A DNA stretch of 64,000 nt, taken from positions 496,640-560,639 of the forward strand of contig NC_052354.1 in assembly GCF_009727055.1 (NCBI RefSeq), given 5' to 3'. Every line of letters begins with the position of its first letter. The first letter of the stretch is position 1. The notes under the pieces are model-generated. The model was given only the letters and a program-made list of their open reading frames with translations. It had not been told where the DNA came from and did not search any database. Shown piece after piece: positions 1 through 11,366 of this stretch. Position numbers and translations under genes: made by a program. Origin of the DNA: Benincasa hispida. Its lineage: Eukaryota; Streptophyta; Magnoliopsida; Cucurbitales; Cucurbitaceae.

Positions 1-412
1 GATAGACAATATTCATCTCCCACTTACTAAACCATCTACCTCCTGCTTTCCTCAATCCAAAATCATACAGAGCCCACAACTCCAAGATTATCATACCGAG
101 AATACCAAGATAACACTTGTGGTGGTGTTCCTATTCAATTCGAGGATCGAGTTAGACTCGATTGGGATCGAGGTTCATTCAAACGTTCATTGAGATCGTG
201 TTTTGTTTGTTGTGTTCGAGTTCGTGTTGATTGAACGATTTGCTGGATGAACGAGGGATACTTGAAGAAGAGTTCTTGAAAGGTTTGCATACTCTATCTC
301 TTGTATCTTCTAGTAGCATGCTGGAATTCATAATCTGTTCGTTTCCGTTTAGACTGTAATTTTTTGTGTTCATTCTCAATGGGATTTGGAACGATCTGGT
401 TCTGCTGCTCAC
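1..412 (+). mobile_element. Partial Copia LTR (3' part), + orientation
   Basis: This matches the 3' part of the LTR at 1432-3389 in order and orientation. Shared landmarks are a segment with cagagcccac, gagaataccaag, an ATCGTGTT...TTGAACGAT stretch, a 'gttcttgaaagg/gttcttcaaagg' block, AGCATGCTG, CATAATCTGTTC, and a terminal 'cattctcaatgggattt'. A degenerate initiator-Met primer-binding site can be guessed at about 413-433 (tgtctatttagattt against the usual tggtatcagagtc). The window begins inside the LTR, so its 5' end is not visible. Small ORFs here have no meaning as genes. Confidence 0.7.
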
Positions 413-439
413 TGGATGTCTATTTAGATTTCCTTCATG

Positions 440-1215
440 AAGATGGAAGAGCATCCACGAAGCCTCTGAACTTGAAGAGGGAGGAGCATCGATAAGTCTC
501 TAAACTTGAAGATGGAGGAGCATCGACAAAACCTCTGAACTTAAAGATGAATGAGCATCGATGAAACCTCTAAACTTGAAGATTGAGGAACATCGACGGA
601 GCCTTTGAGCTTGAATATGGTGAAACATTGATGGAGCCTCTAAACTTGAAGATGGGGGAGCATCAATGAAGCCTTTGAATTTGAGGATGGAGAAGCATCA
701 ACGAAGCCTCTAAACTTGAAGATGGAGGAAAATCGACGAAGTCTTTGAGCTTGAAGATGGAGAAACATCAACGAAACCTCTGAACTTGAAGATAGAGGAG
801 CATTAATGAAGCTTCTGAACTTAAAGATGGAGAAGCAGCGATGAAACCTTTGAACTTGAAGATGAAGGAGCATCAACGGAGCCTCTGAACTTGAAGATCG
901 AAAAGCACCAACGAAGCCTCTGAACTTGAAGATGAAGGAACATTGACGAAGCCTTTGAACTTGAAGATGAAGGGGCATCGATGAAGCCTCTGAACTTGAA
1001 GATGGAGGAAAATCGAAGAAACCTCTAAACTTGAAGATGGAGGGGCACCGACAAAGCCTCTGAACTTGAAGATGGAGAAACATCGACTAAGCCTCTGCTT
1101 GAAGATGGAGGAGCATCGATAAAGCTTCTGAGCTTTAAATTTAATGAAACATCAACAAATCCTTTAAACTTGAATTTGAAGAAGCATCGGTGAAGTCTCC
1201 AAACTCGAATTTAAA
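440..1215. repeat. 35-bp minisatellite (about 21 degenerate units)
   Basis: A unit close to gatggaggagcatcgatga followed by agcctctgaacttgaa (35 bp) repeats head-to-tail, with point differences between units and slight length changes near 1100. Because 35 is not a multiple of 3, three units (105 bp) make a 35-residue pseudo-repeat in any frame. That accounts for the long repetitive ORF on the minus strand at 640-1083, which I do not regard as a gene. The array directly follows an LTR end and a primer-binding-site-like motif, so I read it as the leader of the partial Copia element, expanded by replication slippage. Confidence 0.85.
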
Positions 1216-1431
1216 AAAGCATTAGCAAAATTTTTGAACTTGATCTTGAAGAACATCTATAGCTGAAGATGAAGAGTCGAACTATAAATGAGTGATGCTT
1301 CGAACTTGAAGTAAACAACGCCCAACAATGCTTCTTTATTTAAGTGAGCAAAAAGATAATTGAATTTTCTAGCGATAATCTTTTTGTACACATCCAACCT
1401 GTGTAGCATCATGTAGACAATATGTGTCTTC

Positions 1432-3389
1432 TGTTGGGGTTGATGCCCTAAATCTCGTAGGGTTCTGTAGTTTGTAAACACTTGTATGAACAAACATTCT
1501 ATGATTTATAATATATGATATTTTATTCACATTGTCTATTAAATATATGATATTTTAGTTGCATTAACCACAAACTAATAAACTAAGATCCATGGTTACC
1601 ATTGTAACTTAAACATGTATGTCGAGACATACAAGTGGATCATGTTTTAAGTGATAACTTAAATGGTTCTTATCCTGGTGAAACTATAAGTATGGTCTAC
1701 TTTGTAGGTGTTACAAATGTTGTAAAGTGCTACAAATGTTCTGATCCTAATCATTCATGTATTAGACATGCGAGCGGGGATATTCTATACAAAAAAGTTT
1801 GTATAAGACCGGAAAACAAAATGTTTAGTCTCGTTATATAACCCCGTACATAATTGAGACTTTCATTTTACTAGGATGACCATAGGTAACATGATCTTAA
1901 TCCTAAGTGAGTTGTGAACTCCTGCTTATGAGGCTGGTCCTTTGATTTGAATGGGTGAGAGTGGTTAGACCGTCAACTCAACAAGCCTACCATTTTGGGG
2001 ATTCATCTGATTGGGGAGTTGGAAACTCAGCTACACAAGTTGGAACCACTTCTTCCCCGAAGCAAAAGTAAGTAGATAAATTGCTCCCTTAAGGGCTGAT
2101 TCCGGGTCTTGAACAATGTGGTGCCACATCCTCTCTTGGCCTGAGAGAGGTTTAGTCATAGTGGGACTATGATCTATTATTCATTAGAGGAATCAGTGGT
2201 ACTTAAGGAGTTAGATGTGACTATAGGGGCAAAACGGTAAATTGTCCCAACTGTACTTATAAGTGATTTGTGAAGGGTCATTGTACTGTTGATTGGTTAT
2301 ATCCAATGGACACAAAAATATATCTGTAGTACGAAGAGTGCAGTTGTCGGTCTTTAGCGGAGTGCTCGACAGTTAGCAGATGGTGGATAATGTGATTAAA
2401 AAGTTTAGTCAGTTATTCACTTACTGTTGGAGCTTCAAGCTATAAGTTCATAAGGTCCCCTTGGTAGCTCAATGGATTTAAGTTGAGAATTAGTTTTTGG
2501 GTTTATTTGAAATGTTCAAGTTAACATGAGGGAATTTGATTATATATTATATAATTCAATTACTTCAATTATATATGATATAATTGATATAATGTATTTG
2601 ATATATTATTGTTTGATTGGAGGAAATAATATTTGAATGTGATTCAAATATATTTTCTATGAATTAGATTCATAGTTATTAAATTTTATATAAATATGAT
2701 TTATATTAAATGCTATAAAATAAAGAAAAATAACTATGAGTTATAAATATAATATGATAAGTTAGTTATCATATTTATTTATATTTATTAATTATTTGAT
2801 AATTAAATTCTTTTTCTTAATAACCAACCTTAGTGGGTAGTTATTTAGTTTTTATGGCAAAAGTGGGATAAATGAAATTGTTTTGATTATTTCACGAGAT
2901 AAGTGAACGACGGACATTATTAATAATCGAGTAAGAGAGTCTTATGATATGATTCACTTAAGAGCCTACACGATCGAGTACATTGTCTATGCGATAGACT
3001 TTATCTTCTGCACGACCGTGTTTTGTTTACTTGATCGTCTTCCTCCTCCACACTAAACCTTCCCTCTTACCAAAATAAGCCAGAGCCCACCACTCCTGGA
3101 TTCTCACATCGAGAATACCAAGGTATCAAAGTGGTAATGTCCGGTTAGTTCGAGGATTGAGTTGTTGCTCGTTGTTCTTCGAGGGGGATCGTGTTGTTCG
3201 CTGCGTTCATGAACGATCGAAGGATTATCTTGAAGAACGGTTCTTCAAAGGTATAATATCTCAATCTTTGTTTTTATTTTCGAAGCATGCTGTAATTTAA
3301 GTTATGTGCATAATCTGTTCTGTATAACTATAAATGCATGGGTTCATTCACAATGGAGTTTAGACAATCCGCTTCCACTCAAAGGTCCT
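1432..3389 (+). mobile_element. Copia LTR, + orientation (about 1.96 kb)
   Basis: It begins TGTTGGGGTTGATGCCCTAAATC. That is the reverse complement of the ends of the minus-strand LTRs at 4362-5678 and 13529-15508, and its length is close to the 1980 bp of the latter. Alignable landmarks run throughout: a 'tggatcatgttttaagtgataac' block, 'gttgtaaagtgctacaaatg', 'cctgagagagg', and the AT-rich stretch at 2540-2830. A primer-binding-site-like motif, tgtaattagagtttc, follows at 3391-3405. The 3' border is approximate. ORFs inside (for example 1635-1841) are LTR sequence and not genes. Confidence 0.85.
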
Positions 3390-3409
3390 CTGTAATTAGA
3401 GTTTCTTCA

Positions 3410-3523
3410 TCTTCACTTTGTTGCATTGCCCTCAATAGGGATAAATATCTTCAGTTTGTTGTGCTGCCCCGAGTAGAGATGAACATCTTCATTTTGTCGT
3501 GTAGCGCCACACTAGGGTGATTG
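3410..3523. repeat. Three 38-bp tandem units after the LTR
   Basis: Three successive 38-bp units each begin TCTTCA(C/G/T)TTTGT, at 3410, 3448 and 3486. They sit directly behind the LTR and its primer-binding-site-like motif. This is the same position that the 35-bp minisatellite occupies in the partial copy at the window start. Confidence 0.75.
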
Positions 3524-3539
3524 TGGTACCCTTTTTTGA

Positions 3540-4340
3540 TGGACTGAACTTGAATTTCTTCAAGTTGCCTACATACCTTTGAAATTCAAAATCTTTTTTT
3601 TTTTTTTTTTTCCAGTTCACCTTTTAAGCTCATGCATGATGGAAACGACATGCAATTTAGGCTCTTGCGACGAGGAGCTTTTACATTTTAATTTCAGAAG
3701 CTCTTATTTAATCATGGCTTTAATCATCCTATTCATTTGTAAGATTTGTCAATATGATGAATGTTGACTTCACCATCAAGGAACCTTCTACACTTATATC
3801 AACAAATAACTTCCTCTTCATGCGTGAAGGGACACGACTGTGAATATTCTTGTCATTTTTTTCTTCACCAAAATGGTCTTTCCCTCAAGTTTTTTTTATC
3901 TTTCTTTTATGTTCATCGCTTGTCATCTTGAGACGATCAAAAGAAGATGTTTAAGGCCAATCTTTCTTTGACGTGGAGATACTTAGCCTTTTGAAGGCTG
4001 AAGTTCAAGTGGAAGTTGACATTGGACATTAATTTTCTTCTTCTACCATGACCATACTCAATCTTTGGAAGGCTGAAGATCGAGTAGTTGAAAGCTTGAT
4101 ACGATCGAAGATAGAAACTCTTTGCTCTATTTCTTTTGAGTTGTCGACTTCTTTAGTAGTTATATGATTGTTGTCAACTTCCACTATGCTGACAGTGTGA
4201 CATGCAATAACTTCTGATACTTCCTTTGGATGATTATTGAGGAAACTTTTTGGGATAAATTCTTCCAAAGTTACCAGCCATCGAAGTTGAGGGAAATGCT
4301 TGTCTTCTTCATTAGCAGGCGTAGGCTTCCATGTCATCTT
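3540..4340 (-). pseudogene. Ty3/Gypsy polyprotein fragment (gag-protease linker region)
   Basis: The minus-strand frame at 4029-4337 reads ...EEDKHFPQLRWLVTLEEF... and ends with FDRIKLSTTRSSAFQRLSM. I recognise the second stretch as the linker found in cucurbit Gypsy polyproteins (FDRIKPSTTRxSVFQRLS). Continuing to about 3540 the sequence still resembles the same family but is interrupted by stops and a poly-T run. There is no protease or RT motif and no LTR in register, so this is a scrap. It occupies the place where the 3' end of the neighbouring minus-strand Copia LTR should be. The family call comes from memory of similar proteins; a translated search against Gypsy polyproteins would test it. 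Confidence 0.6.
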
Positions 4341-4361
4341 TTTGCCTTTCTTTTTATCATA

Positions 4362-5678
4362 ATAACTAATTTATCAAATTATATTTATAACCTATAGTCT
4401 TAATATCACATCATATGTAATATATAAACCATAGTACTTTTTCTCCTTTTTGGTATTTAATATAAATCATATTTATATTAATTCGTCCAATTAATGTATC
4501 TAATATATCAAATCAATTATATCATATATAATTGAATCAATTTAATTATATCATATATAATCAAATTCTCTCTTGTTAATTTGAACACTTCAAATTAACT
4601 AAAAAACTGATTCTCAACATGAATTCATTAGGCTACCAAGGGAACCTTATGGATCTGTAGCTTGAAGCTCCAACGGTACATGAATAACTGACTAAACTCT
4701 TTAATCACGATATCCACCATTCGTTAACTGTCGAACATTCTACTAAAGACCGACAGTTGCTCTATTTGCACTACACATATATTTCTGTGTTCATTGGATA
4801 TAACCAATCAATAGTACAATGACTCATCACAAATCGCTCGTAAGTACAACTAGGCTAATTTACCGTTTTGCCCCTGTAGTTACATCTAACTTCTTAAGTA
4901 CCACTGATTCCTCTAATGAACAATACGTCATAGTCCAACTACGAGTAAACCCTTCTCGAGCCAAGAGAAGGTGTGACGCCACATTGTTCAAGCTCTGAAA
5001 TCAGCTCTTAAGGGAGTAATTTATCTACTTACCCTTGTTTCAGGGAAGAAGTGAATTCCGTTTTGTGTAGCTGGGTTCCTAGCTCCCCAAACAGACGAAT
5101 CTTCAAAGTGGTAGGTTTGAGTCGGTGATCTGGCCACTCACACCCATGCAAATCAAAGGACTGCCCTCATAGGCATGAGTTCACAACTCACTTAGGATTA
5201 AGGTCATGTTACCTATGGTCATCCTAGTGAAATGAAAGTCTGTTATAAAAAACGTTAAATATTTCATGGTCCGGTCTTATACAAACTCCTTTGTATAGAG
5301 CATCCCCGCTCGCATTTCTAATACACGGAAGGTCGGGATCAGACCATCTGTAGCACTTTACAACACTTGTAACATCTACTAAGTAGCCACACTCGTAACG
5401 TCACCAGGATAAGTTTTCCCTTCTTTATCCATATACTATAGACCATTTGGGTTATCACTTAAAGCACAATCCACTTGTATGTCTCCACATACATGCTTAA
5501 GTTACAATGATAAGTAGGGATCTTAGTTTATTGGTTTGTGGTTAATGCAACTAAAATATCTCATATTTCATAGACAGAGGTGAATATAATATCTCATATT
5601 ATAAATCACCAAATGTTTGTTCATACATGTGTTTACAAACTATAGAACCCTATGAGATTTAGGGCATCAACCCCAATA
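4362..5678 (-). mobile_element. 3' LTR (truncated) of the minus-strand Copia element
   Basis: It is collinear with 14190-15508, the 5' LTR of the same element. Shared landmarks include ttatatttataacctatag, the cacatcatatgtaatatataaaccatag region, gtccggtcttatacaaactc and the terminal gggcatcaaccccaata. On the minus strand the LTR begins TATTGGGG, where the other copies have TGTTGGGG, so the terminal TG has mutated. About 0.66 kb of its far end (left of 4362) is missing and replaced by Gypsy-derived DNA. Confidence 0.88.
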
Positions 5679-5690
5679 ATCTCCCACTGG
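5679..5690 (-). promoter_or_regulatory. Polypurine tract of the minus-strand Copia element
   Basis: Read on the minus strand, the bases bordering the 3' LTR are ccagtgggagat and then TATTGGGG. A purine-rich GTGGGAG block directly before the LTR is the usual Copia plus-strand primer. Confidence 0.7.
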
Positions 5691-5849
5691 TCCTAAAGCT
5701 AGTGGGTTGTACAAGATAATTACAAGTACAAAACAATAAACTAGGGCACAAAGGCCTAGTACAACAATACTCCCACTTGGCTTAGTCTAGTCGCAGTCAG
5801 TCTTGTAGACCCATGCTCTATAGGTGAAGCTCAATCACTGTAATCGTGA

Positions 5850-6344
5850 GACCTTCATAAATGGATCAACAACATTGTGCTCCGAAGCTATCTTCGTGAC
5901 AATCACGTCCCCTCAATGCACAATCTCTCTGATGAGATGGTATTTTCACTCTATATGCTTATCGCGCTTGTGACTTCGAGGCTCTCTAGAATTCACCACA
6001 ACACCACTATTATCAAAATAAAGGGTGATGGGCCTAGACATGTCTGGGACAACATTCAGATCAGTCAGGAACTTCCTGAGCCAAACGGCCTCCTTAGCAA
6101 CTTCACAAGTCGCTACATACTTGGCCTCTATAGTGGAGTCAGCGATGCACCCCTACTTAGTGCTTCGCCACACTACAGCCTCTCCGTTAAGAGTAAACAC
6201 TGATCCTAAAGTGGATTTTCAAGAATCCTTACCAGTCTTAAAATTAAAGACCATGTATCCTGTAAGAATCAAATCCTTTAAACCATACACAAGCATGTAA
6301 TCCCTCATTTTTCGAAAATACTTGAGGATGTTCTTGACGGCTGT
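5850..6344 (-). pseudogene. Copia RNase H domain remnant
   Basis: The minus strand encodes a recognisable Copia RNase H: ...AVVWRSTK*, STIEAKYVATCEVAKEAVWLRKF, DMSRPITLYFDNSGVV and PRSHKRDKHIE. Stops interrupt it: TGA after RDKHIE, one after WRSTK and one after EIVH. The motifs SxxEAKY, LYFDNSG and HIE correspond to the conserved SxxEAEY, DNxxA and KHIE motifs of active elements. It lies directly downstream of the RT block and upstream of the polypurine tract, as expected. The + strand ORFs at 5877-6300 are shadows. Confidence 0.85.
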
Positions 6345-7190
6345 CTAGTGACCCTGTCCTGGATTAGACTGATATCTATTGACTATCCCTACAGCGTAGC
6401 AGATGTCAGATCTAGTATATAACATCGCGTACATCAAACTGCTAACGACAGATGCATAGGGGACCCGTCTCATTTCCTCAACCTCTTGAGGTGTCTTAGA
6501 ACACTGTTCCTTAGACAATGTAACTCCATACCGAAAAGGAAAAAGGCCCCTTTTGGAGTTCTGCATCGAGTATTTGATCAACCTCTTGTCAATGTACGAT
6601 GCCTGAGATAGTGTTAGCACTTTGTTCTTTCGATCCCGAAAGATTTGAATCTTAAGAACAAAATAAACCTTTCCCAAATATTTCATTTGGAATTGGGTCG
6701 CTAGCCAGTTCTTAACTGAAGTTAGTAAACGTACATCATTCCTAATGTGTAGAGATATCATGGACATATAACACTAGGAAAACTACTGAACTATTGATGA
6801 TTTTCTTGTAGACACAAGGCTCATCAACGTTTTGGTCAAAGCCATCAGATTTGATCGCAGTATCAAACCTTATGTTCCAAGATCAAGATGCCCATTTCAG
6901 TCCATAAATGGATCGATTCAACTTGCAAACCTTTTGCTTCTGAACTTGGGCTATGAATCCCTCGAGTTGCATCATATAAATGGTCTCCTTAATATTACCA
7001 TTATAAAACGTAGTCTTGACATCCACTTCCATATCTCATAGTCATAATATGAGGCAATGGATAGAAGGATGCGAATAGACTTAAGTATGGCAACAGGAGA
7101 GAAAGTCTTCTCATAGTCAACTCCCTCAACCTGGGTATAACTCTTTGCCCCAAGTCTAGCCTTGAAAGTTTGCACTTTCCCATCAGCACC
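6345..7190 (-). pseudogene. Copia reverse transcriptase remnant (YVHD active site)
   Basis: The minus strand carries the Copia RT in pieces: FKARLGAKSYTQVEGVDYEKTFSPVA (6972-7175), then after a frameshift VDVKTTFYNGNIKETIYM and VCKLNRSIYGLK, then FLVLYVHDIS at about 6752-6790, then the ATQFQMKYLG ... RVPYASVVSSLMYAMLYTRSDICYAVG block at 6345-6767. The catalytic YVDD reads YVHD (codon CAT), so an essential aspartate is lost. The first catalytic Asp (in VDVKT) remains. With frameshifts and the active-site change this RT cannot work. In active elements it copies the genomic RNA into DNA inside a virus-like particle. Confidence 0.9.
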
Positions 7191-7479
7191 CCGTTTTCTC
7201 TTATAGATCTATTTGCAACCTAAACCCCATCAAGTTGATCTACATGATCCTAAACTGTGTTGAAGTACATAGAATTCATCTCGAGATCCATGGCTTTGAC
7301 CCATTCATCTCCGTCAACATCCTCCATTGCCTTCTTGTAAGACAATGGATCTTCAGCCTTACCATCGGCTACTATACTAGGATTTTAGTTAAACCCATAT
7401 AGCAAAAGAGTGGGTTTGCAACCCTCCCACTACGTTGAGGTTCCCTCAATTCTTGAGGTGGATGTGACTTACTAGATGA

Positions 7480-8186
7480 TCATTCATCAACAACTCTTGT
7501 TGATGTAATAGGCTCTCTAACAACTCTTGTTAAAATTTCAGTAGTTTCGTTGGAAAGCTCACGCAACACTATTTTACTTCTTGGATGGTGCTCCCTTATA
7601 TGATCCTTCTCAAGGAAGGTAGCCTTTGTCGACACAAATACCTTGTTTTCCTTAGGATCATAAAAGTAACACATTCGTGTCCCTTTGAGGTAGCCTACAA
7701 ATAGGCACAGCCTCGAACGTGGTTCCAGTTTCTTAGAATTAGCCTCAAGCACATGTGCTGGACAACCCAAAATGCAGAAGTGACAGAACTAGCTTTACGC
7801 CCGTTCCATGACTTCAAAGGTGTTCTGGCAACACTCTTGGAGGGAACACAATTGAGGATATAAGCTGCAGTCTCTACTGCCCGAACCATGTCCAACAGGG
7901 TTTTGTTTCTCCTCTCCAATACACCATTCTGCTGAGGTGTACCAGGTGCTGAGAGTTGGGAAATGATTCCATATTCTATCAAATAGTTCTGGAACTCAGA
8001 ATCCAAAAACTCTCCACCCCGATTAGATCGAAGTATTTTAATCCGTTTATTTAATGCGTTTTCAACTTCAACCTTGAACTCTTTGAACTTTTCAAAGGAT
8101 TCTAACTTATGTTGCATTAAATAAACATACACATACCTCGAATAATCATCAGTAAAAGTGATGATATACTTGTAGCCTCACCTGGC
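7480..8186 (-). pseudogene. Copia integrase core remnant
   Basis: The minus-strand frame at 7695-8132 reads MYVYLMQHKLESFEKFKEF, then IKILRSNRGGEFLDSEFQN, then SAPGTPQQNGVLERRNKTLLD and MVRAVETAAYILNCVPSKS. The DDE core can be placed: the second Asp, in the usual RSDRGGE motif, is Asn (RSNRGGE), while the Glu of QNGVxERRN is kept. A frameshift near 7740 moves the reading to 7480-7770 (MGCPAHVLEANSKKLEPRS, FVGYLKGTRMCYFYDPKENKVF), the conserved C-terminal part of plant Copia integrases. The element is dead at two catalytic sites, one here and one in the RT. Confidence 0.9.
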
Positions 8187-8890
8187 TCACACATTCATTG
8201 AACCATAAAGGTTTGAATGCACTAATTCTAAAGGCTCTTTGGGTCGATAACCTTTTCCAATAAAAGGTCTTTTAGTCATCTTGCCTTCAAGGCATGACTC
8301 ACACACAGGTAAAGAATTTTCCTCTAACTCGTTTAGAAGTTCATTCTTCACCAACCTCTCAATCCTATTGAGATTGATGTGCCTAATCAAAGTTTCCAAA
8401 GATGGGCATTTTCTTTAGGAGAAACTTTAAGTCGTTTGTTTTGAGTTACGGTAGTTTTAAACATCTCTATGTTATGGAGGGAATTTATTGCTAACGGTTT
8501 TAACACATACAAATTATTTTCTAGTTTAGTTGAACATATCTCAACACCATCTTTCAGAATAAACACTTTATTAACTAAAAAACTGAGAGTATAATTACAT
8601 TCAAGCAAGAACTTTACAAAAATCAAGTTCCTCTTTAACTCGGGAACAACATACATATCATTTAAAATGATAAATCTATTCTGTAAAGTCAACCGGAGGT
8701 CTCCCACTGCCACAACGGAGACGACGTGCCCAGTGCCTACTCACATCGTCATCTCATCAGCCTCAAGCTGCTGTCAGGATCTAATCCCCTGAAAAGAAGA
8801 ATAAACAATGTTAGTGGCCCCAGAGTCTATAATTCAGGCAGAATCATCATTCTCCAATAAACAAGTCTCCAAAACCAGTAAATCACATTT
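8187..8890 (-). pseudogene. Copia protease / pre-integrase remnant
   Basis: Around 8820-8840 (minus) the reading IIDSGATNIV matches the Copia aspartic protease active site (DSGATxHx), preceded by a stop. 8387-8713 continues with RFIILNDMYVVPELKRNLI and NNLYVLKPL. 8187-8399 holds the zinc-binding GAG-pre-integrase domain: GHINLNRIERLVK, LPVCESCLEGKMTKRPF and EPLELVHSNLYGSMNV. The CxxC and the upstream His fit an HHCC zinc finger. Frames are broken between the blocks. Confidence 0.85.
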
Positions 8891-8899
8891 AACTTGATT

Positions 8900-9780
8900 G
8901 ACCTTGGCCTTCTTCTTCTCCTTCAACCAACATGGGTAGTTCCGCTTCTAGTGCCCATCTTGGTCGCAGTGGAAACATTTTTCCTTTTCAATCGGCACTG
9001 GTCGCCTACCCCGTAGAGCGACAGGTTATGGGTTAGCTGGTGCCTTCCCCTTCCCTTTTCTACCCTTTTTCTTCTTCCACTTGCTAGTGTTGGAAGAAGA
9101 AGGTGTAGACTTAGTTCACGAGGTCGAACCTCGATGGAACTTCTTAGATGATGAAGCAACATTTGTCTTATCAACCTTTTTCTCTTTGCTTTACAGCAAG
9201 GATTGAAATTTCTGCAACTCGTTGAGGAGAGATGTAAGGGTGTAATCAAACCTATTCAGAACAACGTTATTTATGAAGTGTAGGAAGCTTTCTGGCAATG
9301 TCTCCAGAATAATGCTAACCTGGTTGCCTTCATCGACGCAAGCCTTGTTCATTTCCGCCACATTAAAGTGGACCGTCATGTTCAGAACATGTTCTCGAAT
9401 AGATGTACCCTCCTTGATTTTGGAGTTGAAGATGAACTTTCTGCTTCATGCTTGAGCTGCCCAGACGGTTGTCCAAACATTCCCTTCACGGACTCCATGA
9501 TCTCATGAACAGAGACCATGGGCTCATGCTTCTTGGCCAAGACATAGTTCAGGCAGGCCAAGATGTATGCTCGGGCCTTTTCGTTCACCCATGTCTACTT
9601 TTCATAGGCCCCTCGAACATTTCGAGTGGCGTTTTGAGTTGGAATAGGAGGACACTCCTCCGTAAGGACGAACCGGAGGTCATCGATGATAAGTATTGTG
9701 TTTATTGTGTTTTTACAACTAGCGTAGTTATCGGCAGTCAATTTGTCGATGGCTAAAAGAGCTAAAGTAGTGGTTGTCAT
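8900..9780 (-). pseudogene. Copia gag remnant with CCHC knuckle
   Basis: Gag starts at 9780 on the minus strand (MTTTTLALLAIDKLTADNYA). Blocks follow at 9382-9588 (KARAYILACLNYVLAKKHEP, IMESVKGMFGQ) and 9191-9379 (VHFNVAEMNKACVDEGNQVS, ILETLPESFLHF, TLTSLLNELQKFQSL). The nucleocapsid zinc knuckle near 8960 reads KCFHCDQDGH followed by a stop, so only the C..C..H part is in frame. This is the usual UBN2-type Copia gag and forms the particle shell in active elements. Several frameshifts and stops break it. The + strand ORFs at 9273-9756 are shadows. Confidence 0.88.
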
Positions 9781-11079
9781 TTTTAAAAGTTGCTAACAAG
9801 AACAAACTTAATAAGTGTATTTGCATTACCACTTTTAACACCAATTTTATGTTTTAGCAAAATAGTCCTATTGTACCCTAAGTGAAGTGACATCTATTGC
9901 AATGATGCTTCAGTGAGATAGGACAAAAGTCACTGTTGGGGTGATCAAGTGCCCCTTCACTGGGATGAGAAATTCTCAACTATTAGACAGAAACAACTCT
10001 TGTAACTGACTCTAATAGTCACCACTTTTCGATCAAGAATTTGTTAACAACCTTAACAATTTTGCGTAAGTGTGACCTCTCAGTTTAGGCCCTAGAGTCC
10101 CGCCCTAATGTATCCACCATAGGGGAAAAGCAGATTAGGACAAGAGACTAAAGCAACCTTATCCTTTTCAGGAGATCAGAGAAAGAGTTGTACAAATACT
10201 ACCATCCTTTAGAGGGACAATCCTTGGGTGCTTCGAGGCGATACACAAAAACATTATCCAACCTAATGAAAGAGACTGTGGGATATGTTGTCACACGTCC
10301 CTCTCCCACTTACTATGAACATTTTCTCCATTCACTTTTGGTATTGACCTACCCAAACACCATCGTTTAGGGGGACACTCCCAGGCTGCCACGAGGTCGA
10401 TGATAGATCTCACGATGTGAACTTTTAGGAAGAAACGTGTAGAGGTTTAAGTGAAGTATCATATACCCCAAGTACCTCCCACTGAATGTTATACCTAGGG
10501 TTTCATTAACTTAGATAATCTGGCTATTGATTTTATCTAAGTGTGAGTTTAATTTGCTAAAAAAATAACTATTGCTTTTGATATCAAATCAAGTCTTATT
10601 AAACACTTTAACATACTATCATCAAATTTGCATGCATGCATCAAATCTATCTATTTACCTTTCCAGGTAAGTTCCAAGGTAGGGGTATTCCTTTCCGTCA
10701 GCTTAAATACCCCAGCTTAGACAGAACCCACCTTAGACAAAAAATCCCTTATAGATAGATTTGGTATATATTTAATCTTTTATTAGTCATTTAATCCTAT
10801 TAAATCGATTAAAAGATTAAACTTAGGTTTCTAATCTCATTAGAATCGTGATCTTAGGTCTATCTCAATCAAATTTTAAAACTCTTTTAAAACATGATTT
10901 AAGCCTAAGCTTGCATGCATGTCTTTCTTATTGATTTAAGTTCTAATTTCTTTAATTATAACACTTATAAAAAGAAACAACTAAAACCATCCACATTGCT
11001 AAGCTAGACTAGGTATTTATAACTTTTATAAATTAACCTAAGTATCATGCTTCACGCAATGTTCATTCATTACTATATA

Positions 11080-11300
11080 TAACTCTTATATAACTTGTAA
11101 TGAACCATGCGTATATGGTTTCATATACCCTTATACTATAACACTTATAATATAAAGATGATGCATGTATATGCTTAATGCATGTATATATTATAACTCT
11201 TATATTATAAGATGCACGAGCATGCTTTAAAGTAATTTAATCATGCAAACTACTATATTATAACTTTTATAATATAAAGATGATGCATGAATAAATGTAT
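11080..11300. repeat. AT-rich short tandem blocks with GATGCATG
   Basis: The phrases 'tataactcttatataa', 'tataacacttataatataaagatgatgcatg' and 'tatattataactcttatattataagatgcacgagcatg' recur three to four times at irregular spacing. They look like a decayed tandem array inside the Copia leader. Confidence 0.55.
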
Positions 11301-11366
11301 AACCTATGGTGGGTTTTAAAACTATATGGCATACTTTATGACATATAATTAAACATACATCACATG

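Noticed and set aside
640..1083. 147-codon minus-strand ORF with a repetitive protein
   Set aside because: It is the translation of a 35-bp minisatellite; three units give a 35-residue repeat in any open frame. No start context or homology supports a gene.
1427..3414. TCTTC at 1427-1431 and 3410-3414 as target duplications of a solo LTR
   Set aside because: TCTTC is the first five bases of the 38-bp unit that repeats from 3410 on, and a primer-binding-site-like motif lies at 3391-3405. The right LTR border is therefore better placed near 3389, with leader sequence following, and the match is likely chance.
5877..6300. + strand ORFs of 91-108 codons
   Set aside because: They are the reverse strand of the Copia RNase H domain.
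9273..9756. + strand ORFs opposite gag
   Set aside because: They are shadows of the minus-strand Copia gag, whose motifs are clear.
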